Below are positions 6,723 to 13,974 of a DNA stretch of 15,778 nt, one piece after another. The position numbers were made by a program, and so were the translations under genes. This DNA comes from VHBM01 sp052386635 (lineage in GTDB: Archaea > Thermoproteota > Nitrososphaeria > Nitrososphaerales > Nitrosopumilaceae): assembly GCA_052386635.1 (NCBI GenBank), contig JBQTJY010000035.1, forward strand, positions 1 through 15,778, in the 5' to 3' direction. Numbering within the stretch: the first letter of the stretch is position 1; each line of letters begins with the position of its first letter. Below the pieces are notes generated by a model. The model saw only the letters and a list, made by a program, of their open reading frames with translations, searched no databases and was not told the origin of the DNA.

Positions 6723-7047
6723 ATTTTTTCTTACTAATTTGAATCAATAATTTTTTTATTCTAAATATTGTTGGATAGCTGTATCCGCGTCTTCTATAGT
6801 TTGCAATCATCATTTTCCAGTTTTTTAGCCTCCACTGTGCTTGTTCTGCAGTGACTAGATGAATTTCTTTTTTTACAATGCTTTTTCGACCAACTTTAAG
6901 CACTCCTGCATCTTTTGCTGACCACCTGTTTTTTGCAAATTTTAATCCAGATAATACAGCTTCAATTGGCATTTCTTTGAAATATTCTTTTAACTTTTTA
7001 AGTTGTTCATCAGTTATTGGTTGTGAAACCGGTAAAATGATATCCAT
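6715..7047 (-). CDS. Unrecognised basic protein of 110 aa
   Basis: I do not recognise a family. The protein starts MDIILPVSQPITDEQLKKLK, continues with an apparently helical segment (PIEAVLSGLKFAKNRWSAKD), and has a C-terminal half rich in Lys, Arg and aromatic residues (RLKNWKMMIANYRRRGYSYP, then IFRIKKLLIQISKKKSR). It has no signal peptide, cysteines or metal motif. The strong positive charge would suit nucleic-acid binding, which is inference only. It is convergent with cdvB, with the last 8 bp of the two genes overlapping, and divergent from the coiled-coil gene. AT-rich TATA-like sequences (about 7063-7088, minus strand) lie at promoter distance from its ATG. Its coding quality (clear ATG, balanced composition, exact gene fit) suggests a real gene. 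Confidence 0.75.
   Translation of the reverse strand: MDIILPVSQPITDEQLKKLKEYFKEMPIEAVLSGLKFAKNRWSAKDAGVLKVGRKSIVKKEIHLVTAEQAQWRLKNWKMMIANYRRRGYSYPTIFRIKKLLIQISKKKSR
6724..6757 (+). terminator. Possible T-tract terminator after cdvB
   Basis: Runs of six T (6724-6729) and seven T (6751-6757) follow the cdvB stop immediately. Archaeal RNA polymerase often terminates at such T-tracts without a hairpin. They lie inside the end of the convergent gene, so the assignment rests on position and composition only. Confidence 0.35.
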
Positions 7048-7128
7048 GCTGTTACAGTTTTCAATTAAATTATGTTATTTAATAAATTCATGCTAAATCA
7101 TATTTTACAGGAAGTAACATCTTAACAC

Positions 7129-7172
7129 TGTAGTTATGTGAGTATAACTACATTATAAAATTCATAACTACA
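7129..7172. promoter_or_regulatory. Inverted and direct repeats around a TATA box, upstream of the coiled-coil gene
   Basis: TGTAGTTAT (7129-7137) and its exact reverse complement ATAACTACA (7144-7152) form a perfect 9-bp inverted repeat with a 6-nt spacer. A second ATAACTACA follows at 7164-7172, 20 bp after the first, about two helical turns. TTATAAAA (7153-7160) is caught between the two direct copies and looks like a TATA box, predicting a start near 7183. Binding here would occlude the promoter. A second TATA-like element, TATTATACC, lies at 7221-7229. Function as an operator is inferred from the symmetry and position. Confidence 0.6.
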
Positions 7173-7245
7173 TCCATATGTTGTAAAATATTCTTTAGAA
7201 TTGTTTATCTATGTAGATGATATTATACCAATAACGAGTATAACC

Positions 7246-7641
7246 ATGAAGTTATTTAACCGATCAAAAAACGAAATAGACAATGAAATGATTTCTTATG
7301 ATGAATCTGAACTAGATAACATTGAAAAATTAAAGAATTTACTCCAAAAAGCATCACACCAAAAAAATGAAGAACAAAAAGAAGAACAGCAAAAACTTTT
7401 TGATAACCTAAAATCATTATTAGAACAAATCAAAGCTGCAAAAGAAGAATATGAAATGGTGCTTGCTGAACTCATGCCAGTAAAATGGGAGTTATTAGAA
7501 AAGAAAACAGAAATTTCAAATTTACAGTCAGATTATGAAGCTTTGTTATCACGTATCAAGCAAGCTAAACTTGAACTAGAATCACTTAATTCTAAAATAA
7601 ATTCCAGAGAGAAATCTAATTCAAATAAATTTGATGACTGA
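7246..7641 (+). CDS. Small coiled-coil protein
   Basis: The 131-aa product is hydrophilic and almost wholly charged helix. After a short N-terminus (MKLFNRSKNEIDNEM) and an acidic stretch, residues about 25-120 are rich in Glu, Lys, Leu and Gln with heptad-like spacing, so a long coiled coil is likely. There is no signal peptide, membrane segment or cysteine. I chose ATG 7246, where TATTATACC at 7221-7229 would give a leaderless mRNA. TTG at 7201 is in frame and would add 15 mostly hydrophobic residues, a start that would fit the other TATA box at 7153-7160. The gene precedes the pilus operon on the same strand, 69 bp before the first small ORF, and may serve it as a scaffold or regulator, but that is speculation. 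The family is not recognised. Confidence 0.72.
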   Translation: MKLFNRSKNEIDNEMISYDESELDNIEKLKNLLQKASHQKNEEQKEEQQKLFDNLKSLLEQIKAAKEEYEMVLAELMPVKWELLEKKTEISNLQSDYEALLSRIKQAKLELESLNSKINSREKSNSNKFDD

Positions 7642-7665
7642 TTTAATCTCAACTTTGAAAAAAGA

Positions 7666-7703
7666 ATATATAGTTAGATAGTTATCTGTATATATGTAGG
7701 TGA
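7666..7703 (+). promoter_or_regulatory. Promoter and Shine-Dalgarno region of the pilus operon
   Basis: A TATA-like AATATATAG (about 7665-7673) would place transcription start near 7695. A Shine-Dalgarno AGGTGA (7698-7703) follows, 7 bp before the ATG at 7711. Between them lies AGATA-GT-TATCT (7676-7687), a small perfect palindrome. TAGTTAG (7671-7677) and TAGTTAT (7679-7685) share the core of the repeats upstream of the coiled-coil gene. A second possible TATA (TTTTTAAAT, about 7747-7755) could drive the ATPase gene alone. Confidence 0.45.
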
Positions 7704-7710
7704 TCGCAAA

Positions 7711-7791
7711 ATGACTCTAATGAAGATAAAATTTGACATATCAAGCCTTTTTAAATCAATTTCACCTATTAATGGGAAGTGTAATAGATGA
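7711..7791 (+). CDS. Predicted 26-aa leader or small protein coupled to the pilus ATPase
   Basis: ATG at 7711 opens a 26-codon ORF, starting MTLMKIKFDISSLFKSISPI and ending NGKCNR. Its TGA overlaps the ATG of the ATPase gene as ATGA (7788-7791), the classic arrangement for translational coupling. A Shine-Dalgarno sequence, AGGTGA, lies 7 bp upstream, stronger than before most genes here. The peptide is basic and amphipathic with one cysteine; no known family is recognised. It may be a functional microprotein or a leader that brings ribosomes to the operon. A promoter inside the ORF cannot be excluded, which would weaken the case. Confidence 0.5.
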   Translation: MTLMKIKFDISSLFKSISPINGKCNR

Positions 7792-9455
7792 AGATTAGTA
7801 TCAAAAAGCCGGCAATAAAGCTCAACGTAGGTAAATTATCTGAAAAAAAAGAAGGAAAAAAACTTGAAAAATCTACAAATAATAATTCGCCAGAAAAAAA
7901 ATTCGTAGCAGCAGCAAACAAAGAAAACTGGTCAGGAGAAATCGAGGTTTCAGAATTAGAAAAATCACTTAGCTCATTTATCACAATAACTCATTTAGAC
8001 TATCAGGATGACTATCCAGTTTATGCAGGTGTTATAGCAGATCCTACGGCAAGGGGTGGAAAAAGGTTCATGATAATCGAACCTACATTTACAACTCTTG
8101 ATAAAAAAAACTTTGAGACAATTCGTCAAATACTAATGATGGAGCTAACAATTGATCTAAATGATATCTCATCAAAAAAGTTAGCAGAAAAAAGACTAAA
8201 GCACAAGATACTACAGATAATTAGAAAGTACAGGTTGGATATTTCAAAAGGTTCGATTAAAAAAATTATCTATTACGCAATTCGCGATTTTGTTTACTTG
8301 GGTAAAATAGAACCGTTGATGCACGATACTATGATTGAAGAGATTAGCTGTGATGGAACCAATATTCCATTATACATTTGGCATAGAGAATATGAATCAA
8401 TGCCAACAAACATTATTTTCACTTCAGCACCTGAGCTTGAAAATTATGCACGAAAACTAGCATATGTTAGTGGTCAACACATTTCAATAGCACAGCCTAT
8501 TGTTGATGCATCGTTGCCAGGAGGAGATAGAATCAACTTAACTCTCGGAGACGAGATCACAAAGAAAGGAAGTACTTTTACTATAAGACGATTCAGAGAA
8601 GACCCAGTCACCATAGTAGATTTAATTAAATATAATACAATGTCGTCTGATATTGCTGCATATTTGTGGTATCTTGTTCAGCACAGATCAACAGCACTAG
8701 TTGCTGGAGGCACAGCAAGTGGAAAAACAACCACACTTAATGCCATTTCGACTTTTATTCCCCCCCAACAAAAAATAGTAAGTATTGAAGATACACAAGA
8801 GCTAAATCTTTCACATGAAAACTGGATTCCAGCAGTATCACGACAAAGTTTTTCAGGTAGCACTATGGCTGAAATTACTCAATTCGATTTACTCAGAGCG
8901 GCACTAAGGCAAAGACCAGACATAATTATTGTTGGAGAGACAAGAGGACGAGAAGCATATACGCTATTTCAGGCCATGGCTACAGGACATGGTGGATTTT
9001 CATCCATTCACGCAGACTCCGTGGCAGCCACTTTAAACAGACTTACATCTGCACCAATGGATATTCCTAAGGTGCTTATAGGATACACACTTCATGCCAT
9101 AATCTTGCAGCTAAAACTTCAGATTGGTGGCAGATCAGTAAGAAGGATAATTCAAATTTCCGAAATTGCAGGACTAGATGAAAAATCAGGTGAGATTCTT
9201 TTAAACGATGTATTTAATTGGAATCCAGCAACTGACAAGCATGCGTTTTCTGGACGTAGTATTCTTTTTGATAAAATTGCCGATAGATATGGACAAAATC
9301 CAGATCAAATATCTTATGAATTGAATAAAAGAAAAACAACGTTGGAATGGATGCTAAAAAATGGCATAAGAAGTCACAAAGAGGTTTTTGCAACAATTCA
9401 GGATTATTATGCAGATCCTGATAGATTCTATGAAAGAAAGAGGATGTTAGTATAA
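7788..9455 (+). CDS. Type IV pilus assembly ATPase (FlaI/GspE/TadA family)
   Basis: This hexameric secretion ATPase of the type II/IV superfamily powers pilus subunit assembly at the inner face of the membrane. At 555 aa it has a Lys-rich, probably disordered N-terminus (1-60), an N-terminal domain with the IEEISCDGTNIPLYIWHREY stretch, and then the RecA-like core. Walker A is GGTASGKTTT (K313, T314), the Asp box SIEDTQELNL, Walker B RPDIIIVGETRGREA (E384) and the His box SSIHADS (H408). These place it with archaeal FlaI/UpsE-like enzymes. No ArlH, ArlF/G or archaellin genes are present, so a pilus role is preferred over an archaellum. It is the first large gene of the operon and is followed after 4 bp by the platform protein. 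Confidence 0.94.
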   Translation: MKISIKKPAIKLNVGKLSEKKEGKKLEKSTNNNSPEKKFVAAANKENWSGEIEVSELEKSLSSFITITHLDYQDDYPVYAGVIADPTARGGKRFMIIEPTFTTLDKKNFETIRQILMMELTIDLNDISSKKLAEKRLKHKILQIIRKYRLDISKGSIKKIIYYAIRDFVYLGKIEPLMHDTMIEEISCDGTNIPLYIWHREYESMPTNIIFTSAPELENYARKLAYVSGQHISIAQPIVDASLPGGDRINLTLGDEITKKGSTFTIRRFREDPVTIVDLIKYNTMSSDIAAYLWYLVQHRSTALVAGGTASGKTTTLNAISTFIPPQQKIVSIEDTQELNLSHENWIPAVSRQSFSGSTMAEITQFDLLRAALRQRPDIIIVGETRGREAYTLFQAMATGHGGFSSIHADSVAATLNRLTSAPMDIPKVLIGYTLHAIILQLKLQIGGRSVRRIIQISEIAGLDEKSGEILLNDVFNWNPATDKHAFSGRSILFDKIADRYGQNPDQISYELNKRKTTLEWMLKNGIRSHKEVFATIQDYYADPDRFYERKRMLV

Positions 9456-9459
9456 GATT

Positions 9460-10479
9460 ATGAGTCTCATCAAATCACTAAAAAAGAAAGATGACGTTGA
9501 ACATCTTAATAAAAAAGAAATTGATCAAGAAATAAAAACTCTAGAAAAAACACCAGGACTAGCAAAAGCTAAAGAAGAACAAAAAAAGAAAGATAAAGCT
9601 GAGATTTCTTCGTTTTATGCAATAGCGTATAGATTACTTGCGCATCGAGTTGCTTTTCTGTTTCCAAGACTTATCTCGCTTGAGTCAAAATTAAAACAAG
9701 CTGGAATGCTAGTTCACTACGAAGCATATGTTTGTGGACTAGTATTAACGAGTTTGGTTGGTGGAATTATTGGTGTAGTTTTTGGTGCCAGTTTATCTCT
9801 AGTTTTTAAAATGAACCCACCAGAACTTGCAATAATGTTGCCTGTGATTTTAGGATCAGTATTATCACAAGTAATTTTTGGATTTATGATGATGTATCCA
9901 AATTTCAATATCAAATCAAGAGCATCTAGAATTTCAGCAGAGTTACCATACTTTATTGGATATATGGCTACACTTTCTGCAAGTGGTTTAGGATTAGAAG
10001 GCATATTCAAGTCTATTGCAAAAGAGGATACAAAGGAGGAGTTAGTAAAGGATGCAAGGCTTGTTTCACGTAATTTAGAGATATTGGGCATGGACATAAT
10101 TACTGCACTTAAGGATCTTATTCAAAGAACTCCACCTGGTGGATATAATGAAATGTTAGAAGGGCTAGTGTCTACCGTTGAATCAGGTGGAAATATGCAG
10201 GAATATTTTAGCGCAACCGCCAAGGTACAGTTAGAAGAAAAGAAGCTACTGTTAAAGAAAATGACATCATCTCTTGGAATAGTAGCTGAGATGTATACTA
10301 TACTCATGATAGTATTTCCACTACTTTCAGTTATCATACTATCAATTATGGCAATTATGGTTCCAAGTTTGGGAGGATTTGATTTGATTACTTTGATGAA
10401 GCTTTTGACCTATGGAGCTGTACCAATGTTTGGAATTATGATGCTTGTGATGATGGACTCGATGGTGCCAAAGAGATGA
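9460..10479 (+). CDS. Type IV pilus membrane platform protein 1 (T2SSF/TadC family)
   Basis: The 339-aa protein is a FlaJ/TadC-type polytopic platform subunit that the ATPase would engage. A very charged cytoplasmic N-terminus (1-50) is followed by membrane helices at about 90-113 and 121-146. Then comes the cytoplasmic T2SSF domain with SASGLGLEGIFKSIAKED and GGYNEMLEGLVSTVESGGNMQEYF, and two further helices at about 272-301 and 308-332. The S.G....F...A pattern and the E.GG.....F repeat are family features. It lies 4 bp after the ATPase stop and 8 bp before a second, different platform protein, so the pair could form a heteromeric platform like TadB/TadC. Confidence 0.9.
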   Translation: MSLIKSLKKKDDVEHLNKKEIDQEIKTLEKTPGLAKAKEEQKKKDKAEISSFYAIAYRLLAHRVAFLFPRLISLESKLKQAGMLVHYEAYVCGLVLTSLVGGIIGVVFGASLSLVFKMNPPELAIMLPVILGSVLSQVIFGFMMMYPNFNIKSRASRISAELPYFIGYMATLSASGLGLEGIFKSIAKEDTKEELVKDARLVSRNLEILGMDIITALKDLIQRTPPGGYNEMLEGLVSTVESGGNMQEYFSATAKVQLEEKKLLLKKMTSSLGIVAEMYTILMIVFPLLSVIILSIMAIMVPSLGGFDLITLMKLLTYGAVPMFGIMMLVMMDSMVPKR

Positions 10480-10487
10480 TTTGCTAA

Positions 10488-11423
10488 ATGTCAATGTTTA
10501 CTAGCTTAATTAAAACAGATAAAAAAGACGGAAAGAAATTCAACATTTCAGCATTTTTAGCTACTAAAACTGGAAAGCAAACCATGATGATGGTAGTAGT
10601 CGGAGTTGTCCTACTAATTGCTGGACCACAGCTTGCTGCAGCTACAGGAATGGAAATGCTAGGCACCGTAGGAATGATAGCTGGAATACTAGTCATGGTT
10701 ATGCCCATGCTTATGAAATCAGTGGGTGAGAACAGAAGAAAAGACAGTATAGATTCCAATTTGCCAATATTTCTTTTATCACTAGTCAGTTCTGTTGAAA
10801 GTGGTTTGAGCTTACTTCGAGCAGTTGAAGAAGCAGCAAATCGCAATATGGGTTCACTTACTCCAGAATTAAAGAATTTAAGGGCAAACATAAGCTGGGG
10901 GATGCCATATCATGAGGCATTTGATGTTTTTACCAAAAAAGTAGGTACAAAACTTGCAAGACGTGTATCAATCTTATTACAGATATCAATGGATATTGGT
11001 GGAAATATTACAGACACATTGAACTTGATTCAGCACCATGTATCAGAGATGCGAAATATAGAAAAGGATAGAAAATCACAGTTAGCGCCATACATATACA
11101 CAATATACATTTCATTTGTTGTGTTTCTTGCCATCTCACTTATACTTACAACACAGTTCTTTACAGAAATTCAAGTGGTTCAAGATCAACTAAGAAAAAC
11201 AGCTGAAGAAAAGGATATTCAGCTTGGCATGTTTGGTTCAATACTTGGCGTTAAAGTTAATGTTATAACCTCACTTATGTTCAACATGGCGCTTGTGGAG
11301 GCAATTTTTGGTGGAATCGCAGCTGGAAAGATTGGTGAATCGTCTTTTGTAGCAGGTATAAAACACGTTATAATACTAATTGTCATTACGGTGCTAGCAT
11401 TTGCAGGTATGGGTGCGGTGTGA
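10488..11423 (+). CDS. Type IV pilus membrane platform protein 2 (T2SSF/TadC family)
   Basis: This is a second T2SSF-domain protein, 311 aa and clearly divergent from its neighbour. Two membrane helices (about 31-52 and 56-76) precede the cytoplasmic domain, which has LPIFLLSLVSSVESGLSLLRAVEEA, WGMPYHEAFDVF, and ILLQISMDIGGNITDTL (the S..GG.....L signature). Three more hydrophobic segments follow at about 200-223, 255-280 and 288-310. The HHVSEMRNIEKDRKSQL stretch just before the third helix is typical of archaeal FlaJ-like and TadC-like proteins. Both platform genes follow one ATPase gene directly, suggesting the two proteins work together under it. Confidence 0.9.
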   Translation: MSMFTSLIKTDKKDGKKFNISAFLATKTGKQTMMMVVVGVVLLIAGPQLAAATGMEMLGTVGMIAGILVMVMPMLMKSVGENRRKDSIDSNLPIFLLSLVSSVESGLSLLRAVEEAANRNMGSLTPELKNLRANISWGMPYHEAFDVFTKKVGTKLARRVSILLQISMDIGGNITDTLNLIQHHVSEMRNIEKDRKSQLAPYIYTIYISFVVFLAISLILTTQFFTEIQVVQDQLRKTAEEKDIQLGMFGSILGVKVNVITSLMFNMALVEAIFGGIAAGKIGESSFVAGIKHVIILIVITVLAFAGMGAV

Positions 11424-11456
11424 TAAGTGATAATACAAAGGGCAGTGAAAAAATAA

Positions 11457-12737
11457 ATGAAGATTTTTACACCTAAAAAGAAAGAGGATAACAAAAAAGA
11501 GCCGCAGCCTCAAAAATCTGATGATGGTAGCAACAAGGAAAATGTACATTCAGATAATCAACCAGCTAAAAAGAAATTTGGTTTTTCGATACCAAAAATC
11601 TCTAAACAAGATAATGCTACACAAGTCTCGCAAGAAGTCTCAAAAAATCAGATACAAGATAGTGGAAAAACAAAAGATGATGAAGAAGCTGGTGCGAAAA
11701 TTCAAGATCATGAGGAAAAAGTAGATTTATCTTTTGCACAGAATATCAAAAATGATGAAAAACTAAAAAAGCTAATTGAAGTTATGATGTCTGAAAACAC
11801 TGATACAATAAATCCAACTATAAACGTAGAAAAAAATCTATTAACATATCCAATTTTGACAAAAATTGGAGAAAGTGAAGAAAATGTGGATTATCTTGAA
11901 AAACTTTCCGCAAGTTCTGTTGGAATTTTCGATAAAGAGATCTCTGAGAGACTGATAGTTTGTCCACATCATCCTGAAGATTTTTCAATAAGCATCAGGA
12001 TGTATTGCCCCTATTGTTCATCGATGGATATCAGAAGACTACATCTTATTGAACACAAGGTATGTGGATATATTGCAGAAAAGGACGAGTATGGAGTAAT
12101 TTCAGTCGCAGACCTTCGAACTTGTCCAAACTGCAAACGGCAAATCAAGGATCTAAAAAAGGAGATAAGGCTGCCTGGCAATTGGAATAAATGCAATTCT
12201 TGTGATAAAAAATTTGATTCTGCCATTGTTAAATTACATTGTAGAAGATTTGATCACGATTTTGATCTTACTGAGGTTGAATCTGTAATCATACCTAAAT
12301 TTAAGATAAAAAAAGATGCTGGGAAAAATATAGATACATTAACCTTGCTTTCACCGTTAAAAAAGACACTGACCGCCGCAGGATTTATTGTTGAAGAATT
12401 ATCTAATGTGAAAGGAAAAAGCGGCATATCTCATCACACGGATATTTTTGCACATAATGAAAAAAACCAAACTGTTGCAATATTTATCAAAAGTGCACAT
12501 GAGATGGTGGACGATGCGGAAATAAATTCAACACTAGTAAATATACTTGATATTAGTCCTACATTGACTATATTTATTGGAATTCCACTAGTTTCTGAAC
12601 GAGCAATAGCAATGGCAGCTGCTCAGAATATGATGATTGTGACAGGAAAAGAAACTGATAAAATAATTTCTGCGGTAGAAAAAATATTATCTGAAAAAAT
12701 TTCTATCTCAGCAGATTCACAGTTAAGAAGAATATAG
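11457..12737 (+). CDS. TackOD1-type zinc protein with restriction-endonuclease-like C-terminal domain
   Basis: The 426-aa protein has three parts. Residues 1-90 are Lys/Gln/Asp-rich and probably disordered. Residues about 130-280 carry nine cysteines, mostly in CxxC pairs (C169; C184/C187; C203; C223/C226; C246/C249; C262) with H171, H172, H196, H200 and H261. The order CPYC, HxxCG, CPNC, CNSC, HC matches the thaumarchaeal output domain TackOD1, a predicted zinc-binding signalling domain. Residues about 295-412 (HHTDIFAHN, VAIFIKS, ISPTLTIFIGIP, ERAIAMAAAQNMMIVTG) read like an Mrr or PD-(D/E)xK fold with D329 and K345. The expected acidic residue of ExK is Ile, so it is probably non-catalytic. 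It sits between the platform and pilin genes, so it may regulate or link the pilus machine. The fold call is inference. Confidence 0.7.
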   Translation: MKIFTPKKKEDNKKEPQPQKSDDGSNKENVHSDNQPAKKKFGFSIPKISKQDNATQVSQEVSKNQIQDSGKTKDDEEAGAKIQDHEEKVDLSFAQNIKNDEKLKKLIEVMMSENTDTINPTINVEKNLLTYPILTKIGESEENVDYLEKLSASSVGIFDKEISERLIVCPHHPEDFSISIRMYCPYCSSMDIRRLHLIEHKVCGYIAEKDEYGVISVADLRTCPNCKRQIKDLKKEIRLPGNWNKCNSCDKKFDSAIVKLHCRRFDHDFDLTEVESVIIPKFKIKKDAGKNIDTLTLLSPLKKTLTAAGFIVEELSNVKGKSGISHHTDIFAHNEKNQTVAIFIKSAHEMVDDAEINSTLVNILDISPTLTIFIGIPLVSERAIAMAAAQNMMIVTGKETDKIISAVEKILSEKISISADSQLRRI

Positions 12738-12755
12738 ATCAAATTACTGAAGAGT

Positions 12756-13304
12756 ATGAATCATAGAAAACTGACTTTGCAAAGAAGAGCAGTAAGTCAA
12801 ATAATAGGTTCTTTATTCATGCTTGCTATTGTTGCTGCTTTTGGTTCAATACTTTTGTTTCAAGGGCTAGAAGGATCAAGAGACTTTACAGAGTTCTTAG
12901 ACATTTTTAATAAAGGCCAGGGAGAGTCTGTCAAAGAAGATCTTATGATAACACATGTAAAATTTGGTCCTAGCAATAAACATGTGAATTTCTGGATTAG
13001 AAATACTGGCTCAACAGATATAGTTATTGATAGAATAACAATGGTTAGAATTGACACTCAGGCTTTGATTGTAAATAATAAAACTTCTACTTCTATAGTG
13101 CAAATTTTTCCTGGCGAGATAGAACGAATAGATCTTAGTGGAGGCAGTGTATCAGCCAGCCCCAGTTCAATAACATTTGAATCAAATTGTGACACGTGGG
13201 ACGATACCAGTGGTTGTACTATGAGAAATGGACATTATCGCTTGACTGTAGTTACATCAAGAGGAAATATTTTTGAAACAGTTGCACAGCCATTTAACAC
13301 TTAA
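12756..13304 (+). CDS. Pilin-like protein 1 with class III signal peptide
   Basis: The 182-aa protein begins with a short basic leader ending QRRA (residues 9-12), followed by VSQIIGSLFMLAIVAAFGSI. This is the archaeal class III signal: cleavage by a PibD/FlaK-type peptidase is expected between A12 and V13, leaving the hydrophobic helix that forms the pilus core. The exported part (about 63-180) looks like a beta sandwich, with VNFWIRNTGSTDIVIDRITM and, near the end, YRLTVVTSRGN. Two cysteines (C145, C154) probably form a disulfide in a loop that ends GCTMRNG; pilin 2 has a similar loop. It begins 18 bp after the TackOD1 gene. It is either the main or a minor pilin; abundance cannot be judged. 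Confidence 0.88.
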   Translation: MNHRKLTLQRRAVSQIIGSLFMLAIVAAFGSILLFQGLEGSRDFTEFLDIFNKGQGESVKEDLMITHVKFGPSNKHVNFWIRNTGSTDIVIDRITMVRIDTQALIVNNKTSTSIVQIFPGEIERIDLSGGSVSASPSSITFESNCDTWDDTSGCTMRNGHYRLTVVTSRGNIFETVAQPFNT

Positions 13305-13316
13305 ATCAAAAATTAC

Positions 13317-13970
13317 ATGACTAAATTACAAAAAATGAGCATGATTAAAAATTCCTCAAAAAGAGCGGTTTCTGAGATCATAGTTACTTTACTATTACTT
13401 GGAATTACAGTAGTTGGTGGAATCCTTATATGGTCAACGCTGTCTGGAAGCCAACAACAAATCAGCCTTGAAACTGAGGTTCAAGACATTGGAGGTTCAG
13501 AAAGAGACATCATAATAGTTGGATACGATACACGCGATGGACAAAATCTAGGGGGCCTTACTGACATTGATAATAGTAATCCCAGTAGTGGGACTCTAAT
13601 AAGTGGAGAATACATAGTTGTTACATTGCGTGATCGCGCAAAAGGAGATATTTTAATTGATAAAGTTTCAGTAAACGAAATTGAGCATACATGGCAATCT
13701 GGTACATCATGTACATTGTCTACAACTCCTACAATAGGATGTAGCATTAACAATGGTCAATTTATTATAATAAATAGCCCAATTCCGCCTAGTGCTTCAA
13801 AAACAGTCAATGAATCCCAACTTGTTTTAGAAGGCTCTGACTTCAACTTAGTTATACGATTAGGTAGCGATGTGTCTACCATAAGTCTTAACAAAGCAAT
13901 TAGACTGAGCGTTGTTGTCGCCAACTTTGATCCTACTAATTTTATTATAACAAGTGGAGGTACAAGATAA
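13317..13970 (+). CDS. Pilin-like protein 2 with class III signal peptide
   Basis: The 217-aa protein has a class III signal: a basic leader ending SSKRA, then VSEIIVTLLLLGITVVGGIL, with cleavage expected between A17 and V18. ATG 13317 is used, but ATG 13335 and 13341 are in frame and would give shorter, equally good leaders. The exported domain (about 60-210) is predicted beta-rich, with GEYIVVTLRDRAKGDILIDKVSV in its middle. A cysteine pair (C132, C142) lies in a loop ending GCSINNG, recalling GCTMRNG of pilin 1, so the two domains may be related. The gene follows pilin 1 by 12 bp. GGAGGT near its end (13956-13961) may serve as the Shine-Dalgarno sequence of the next gene. Confidence 0.88.
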   Translation: MTKLQKMSMIKNSSKRAVSEIIVTLLLLGITVVGGILIWSTLSGSQQQISLETEVQDIGGSERDIIIVGYDTRDGQNLGGLTDIDNSNPSSGTLISGEYIVVTLRDRAKGDILIDKVSVNEIEHTWQSGTSCTLSTTPTIGCSINNGQFIIINSPIPPSASKTVNESQLVLEGSDFNLVIRLGSDVSTISLNKAIRLSVVVANFDPTNFIITSGGTR

Positions 13971-13974
13971 AAAC

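Noticed and set aside
7051..7056. Single GTTACA (TGTAAC on the minus strand) just before the start of the 110-aa gene
   Set aside because: One 6-bp copy is expected by chance in AT-rich DNA and has no symmetric partner nearby.
7201..7245. Upstream TTG start for the coiled-coil gene
   Set aside because: It is possible, but it adds hydrophobic residues unlike the rest and has no Shine-Dalgarno sequence; ATG 7246 with TATTATACC at promoter distance is preferred. The choice remains open.
9717..10097. Minus-strand 126-codon ORF inside platform gene 1
   Set aside because: It is antisense to a clear T2SSF protein, without a promoter or recognisable motifs.
10484..10891. Minus-strand 135-codon ORF opposite platform gene 2
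   Set aside because: It is a shadow of the conserved membrane and T2SSF-domain coding region, with low-complexity Ser/Pro/Thr content.
11521..11724. Plus-strand 67-codon Lys-rich ORF in another frame of the TackOD1 gene
   Set aside because: It arises from AAA/AAG-rich DNA coding for the disordered N-terminus and has no independent start signals.
13954..13974. GTG start extending the large pilin-like protein by 7 residues
   Set aside because: It overlaps the end of pilin 2, and the GGAGGT at this spot better serves as a Shine-Dalgarno sequence for ATG 13975.
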